DNA from: Micromonosporaceae bacterium KJ-029
GTDB taxonomy: Bacteria > Actinomycetota > Actinomycetes > Mycobacteriales > Micromonosporaceae
Direction: 5' to 3'
Length of the DNA: 64,000 bases
Assembly (NCBI GenBank): GCA_005402585.1
Contig: BIFP01000004.1
Location: 1-64,000, forward strand
Shown here one piece after another: positions 62,955 to 64,000 of this stretch. Both the position numbers and the translations under genes were made by a program. Below the pieces are notes generated by a model. That model saw nothing but the letters and a program-made list of their open reading frames with translations, made no database searches and had not been told where the DNA came from. Each line of letters begins with the position of its first letter. Position 1 is the first letter of the stretch.

Positions 62955-64000
62955 CCGCACGGCTCAGCCTCTACCGCAAGGCCGAACAGGAGCTCTACAA
63001 GCTCGACCGCGTGGTGAAGGCGCAGTTCTACGACTTCTGCCATCTCTTCCGACAGAACCCGGAGCAGCCCGGCCTGGACCTGAAGAAACTCAAGGGCGAC
63101 TCCCGGATCTACCGTGCGAAGATCAACCAGTCGTATCGGGCGCTGCTCGCTCCCGTCGGCGTCGATGCCGACGGCACCCCGAGCTGGCTCGTCGTTGCCG
63201 TCCGGCACCGCAAGGACGTCTACGACCAACTCCAGGTCGCTGTCAACCGGGTGACTGGGGAGATCGAGTTCGTCGACTTGGCCGTCGTCGGCGACAGCGC
63301 CCTGCGCCGCGCTGGCATCACTCTCACGCCAGCCGAGCCCGAAACCGCCCCGGCGGCGAAACCGGCCGCGGTAGCGCCGGCGCCGCCGCCCGCGCCTCCG
63401 ATGCTGGCCGGCTACGACGCCGAGCAGCTCAAGGAACTCGGAGTCGCCGATCAGCTCATCGACCTGGCCATGGCCGTCACCAGCGACGCCGAGCTGGACG
63501 AGCTGCTCGAGGGTGCGCCACCCCTTTCCAAGGACATCCTGTACGGCCTCGCGTCGGGGATGAGCATCGACGCCGTCCGCGAGGAGATCACGGCGCCGGT
63601 CCGGCTCGCCGAAGAGCCGGATCCGGCGGACCTGGCGGCCGCCTTCGCTCGCACTACCGTGACGACCGTCGACAAGCATGTGCAGGCGGCCATCGAAGAG
63701 GGCGACTTCCGCGCCTGGCGCGTCTACCTCCATCCCATCCAACAGAAGATCGTCAAACGGCGGTACGGCGGACCCGCCCGGGTGTCCGGCGGTCCCGGCA
63801 CCGGCAAGACGGTTGTCGCCCTGCACCGAGTCAAGCACCTGGCGGGGGCGCTGCCGCCCGGCACCGACAAGCCGATCCTCGTAACCACCTTCACCGCCAA
63901 CCTCGCCAACGACCTCCGTTCTCGATTGGCCTCGCTCATCGAGCCACACATGATGGAGCGGGTCGACGTCACCCACATCGATCAGTTGGCCGCCCGAGTC
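62951..64000 (+). CDS. UvrD-type helicase with N-terminal RelE/ParE-like domain (3' end outside window)
   Basis: At least 350 residues; the gene runs off the right edge. ATG 62951 overlaps the previous stop as ATGA. Residues 1-95 (LYRKAEQELYKLDRVVKAQF, GLDLKKLKGDSRIYRAKINQ, SYRALLAPVG, VAVRHRKDVYDQL) show the RelE/ParE-fold pattern with terminal His/Arg/Tyr. A Pro/Ala-rich linker and helical region follow, then RVSGGPGTGKTVVALHRVKH (Walker A near 279) and VTTFTANLANDLRSRL of superfamily 1 UvrD/Rep helicases. It probably unwinds or degrades targeted DNA with the upstream methylase and helicases. The ParE-like part may bind DNA or ribosomes or be a structural adaptor. Confidence 0.88.
   Translation, partial: MTARLSLYRKAEQELYKLDRVVKAQFYDFCHLFRQNPEQPGLDLKKLKGDSRIYRAKINQSYRALLAPVGVDADGTPSWLVVAVRHRKDVYDQLQVAVNRVTGEIEFVDLAVVGDSALRRAGITLTPAEPETAPAAKPAAVAPAPPPAPPMLAGYDAEQLKELGVADQLIDLAMAVTSDAELDELLEGAPPLSKDILYGLASGMSIDAVREEITAPVRLAEEPDPADLAAAFARTTVTTVDKHVQAAIEEGDFRAWRVYLHPIQQKIVKRRYGGPARVSGGPGTGKTVVALHRVKHLAGALPPGTDKPILVTTFTANLANDLRSRLASLIEPHMMERVDVTHIDQLAARV

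Noticed and set aside
1..64000. tRNA genes, rRNA genes, CRISPR arrays
   Set aside because: No tRNA-like T-loop/acceptor pattern, rRNA motif or regularly spaced 25-40 bp repeats were seen on reading; a dedicated scan (tRNAscan-SE, CRISPR finder) would settle it.

Overview
This is a high-GC, gene-dense actinobacterial chromosome segment. Protein similarity and style (DUF6244 proteins, membrane-tethered BTAD regulators, SCP1.201/DddA-like deaminases, LAL-type LuxR regulators, GTG starts, ATGA/GTGA overlaps) fit Micromonosporaceae, probably Micromonospora or a close relative. No rRNA, tRNA or CRISPR array was seen. The window is accessory DNA: it holds at least seven transposase remnants or insertion sequences and many broken genes.

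Layout. 1-11.1 kb: a secreted subtilisin-like protease with an ATGA-coupled lipoprotein, an ISAs1/IS5 graveyard, a large LuxR-type regulator with a good promoter, and more IS debris. 11.1-18.7 kb: a GIY-YIG protein, then a complete fructoside-uptake operon (Tat-exported binding protein, two permeases, GH32 hydrolase) divergent from lacI-iclR type regulators. A 33-bp near-perfect palindrome lies in the divergent region. 18.7-31.3 kb: decayed fragments (phosphotransferase, LanB dehydratase, AEC transporter), a methyltransferase and a SUKH-like protein. It also holds a CGNR zinc-finger gene split by a 3.0-kb IS630-ended unit that carries an ABC transporter, an AlkD-like repair protein, LtrA, and an intact IS701 element with CTAG target duplication.

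31.4-41.9 kb: a minus-strand island of membrane proteins. It has an Hsp70-type ATPase fused to a multi-helix membrane domain, two membrane-anchored BTAD (SARP-type) proteins (one with LysM, split by a frameshift), a DUF2637-like membrane protein and an unknown membrane-anchored protein. It is accompanied by a 12-bp-periodic TGTAC array, a 10-bp repeat array and a 19-bp perfect palindrome. The arrangement suggests a membrane-associated signalling/transcription system, function unknown.

43-46.2 kb: a polymorphic toxin locus. It contains a DUF6244 N-terminal domain, a DddA-like deaminase broken by a frameshift and by a 341-bp insertion that can be excised on paper to restore the frame, and an intact Imm1 immunity gene. 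Remnants of an arsR/flavin-monooxygenase pair and a broken TIR-domain gene follow. 46.4-64 kb: a defence-type operon that reads Ser/Thr kinase, SNF2-like helicase, a 1,830-residue Eco57I-type DNA methyltransferase, a 2,249-residue DEAD helicase with DUF1998 and degenerate nuclease-like C-terminus, and a UvrD-type helicase with an N-terminal RelE/ParE-like domain (cut by the window end). The last four genes overlap by 4 bp each. The order resembles class 1 DISARM, but with a kinase in front, a fused helicase/DUF1998 protein and UvrD in the place where drmC might be expected.
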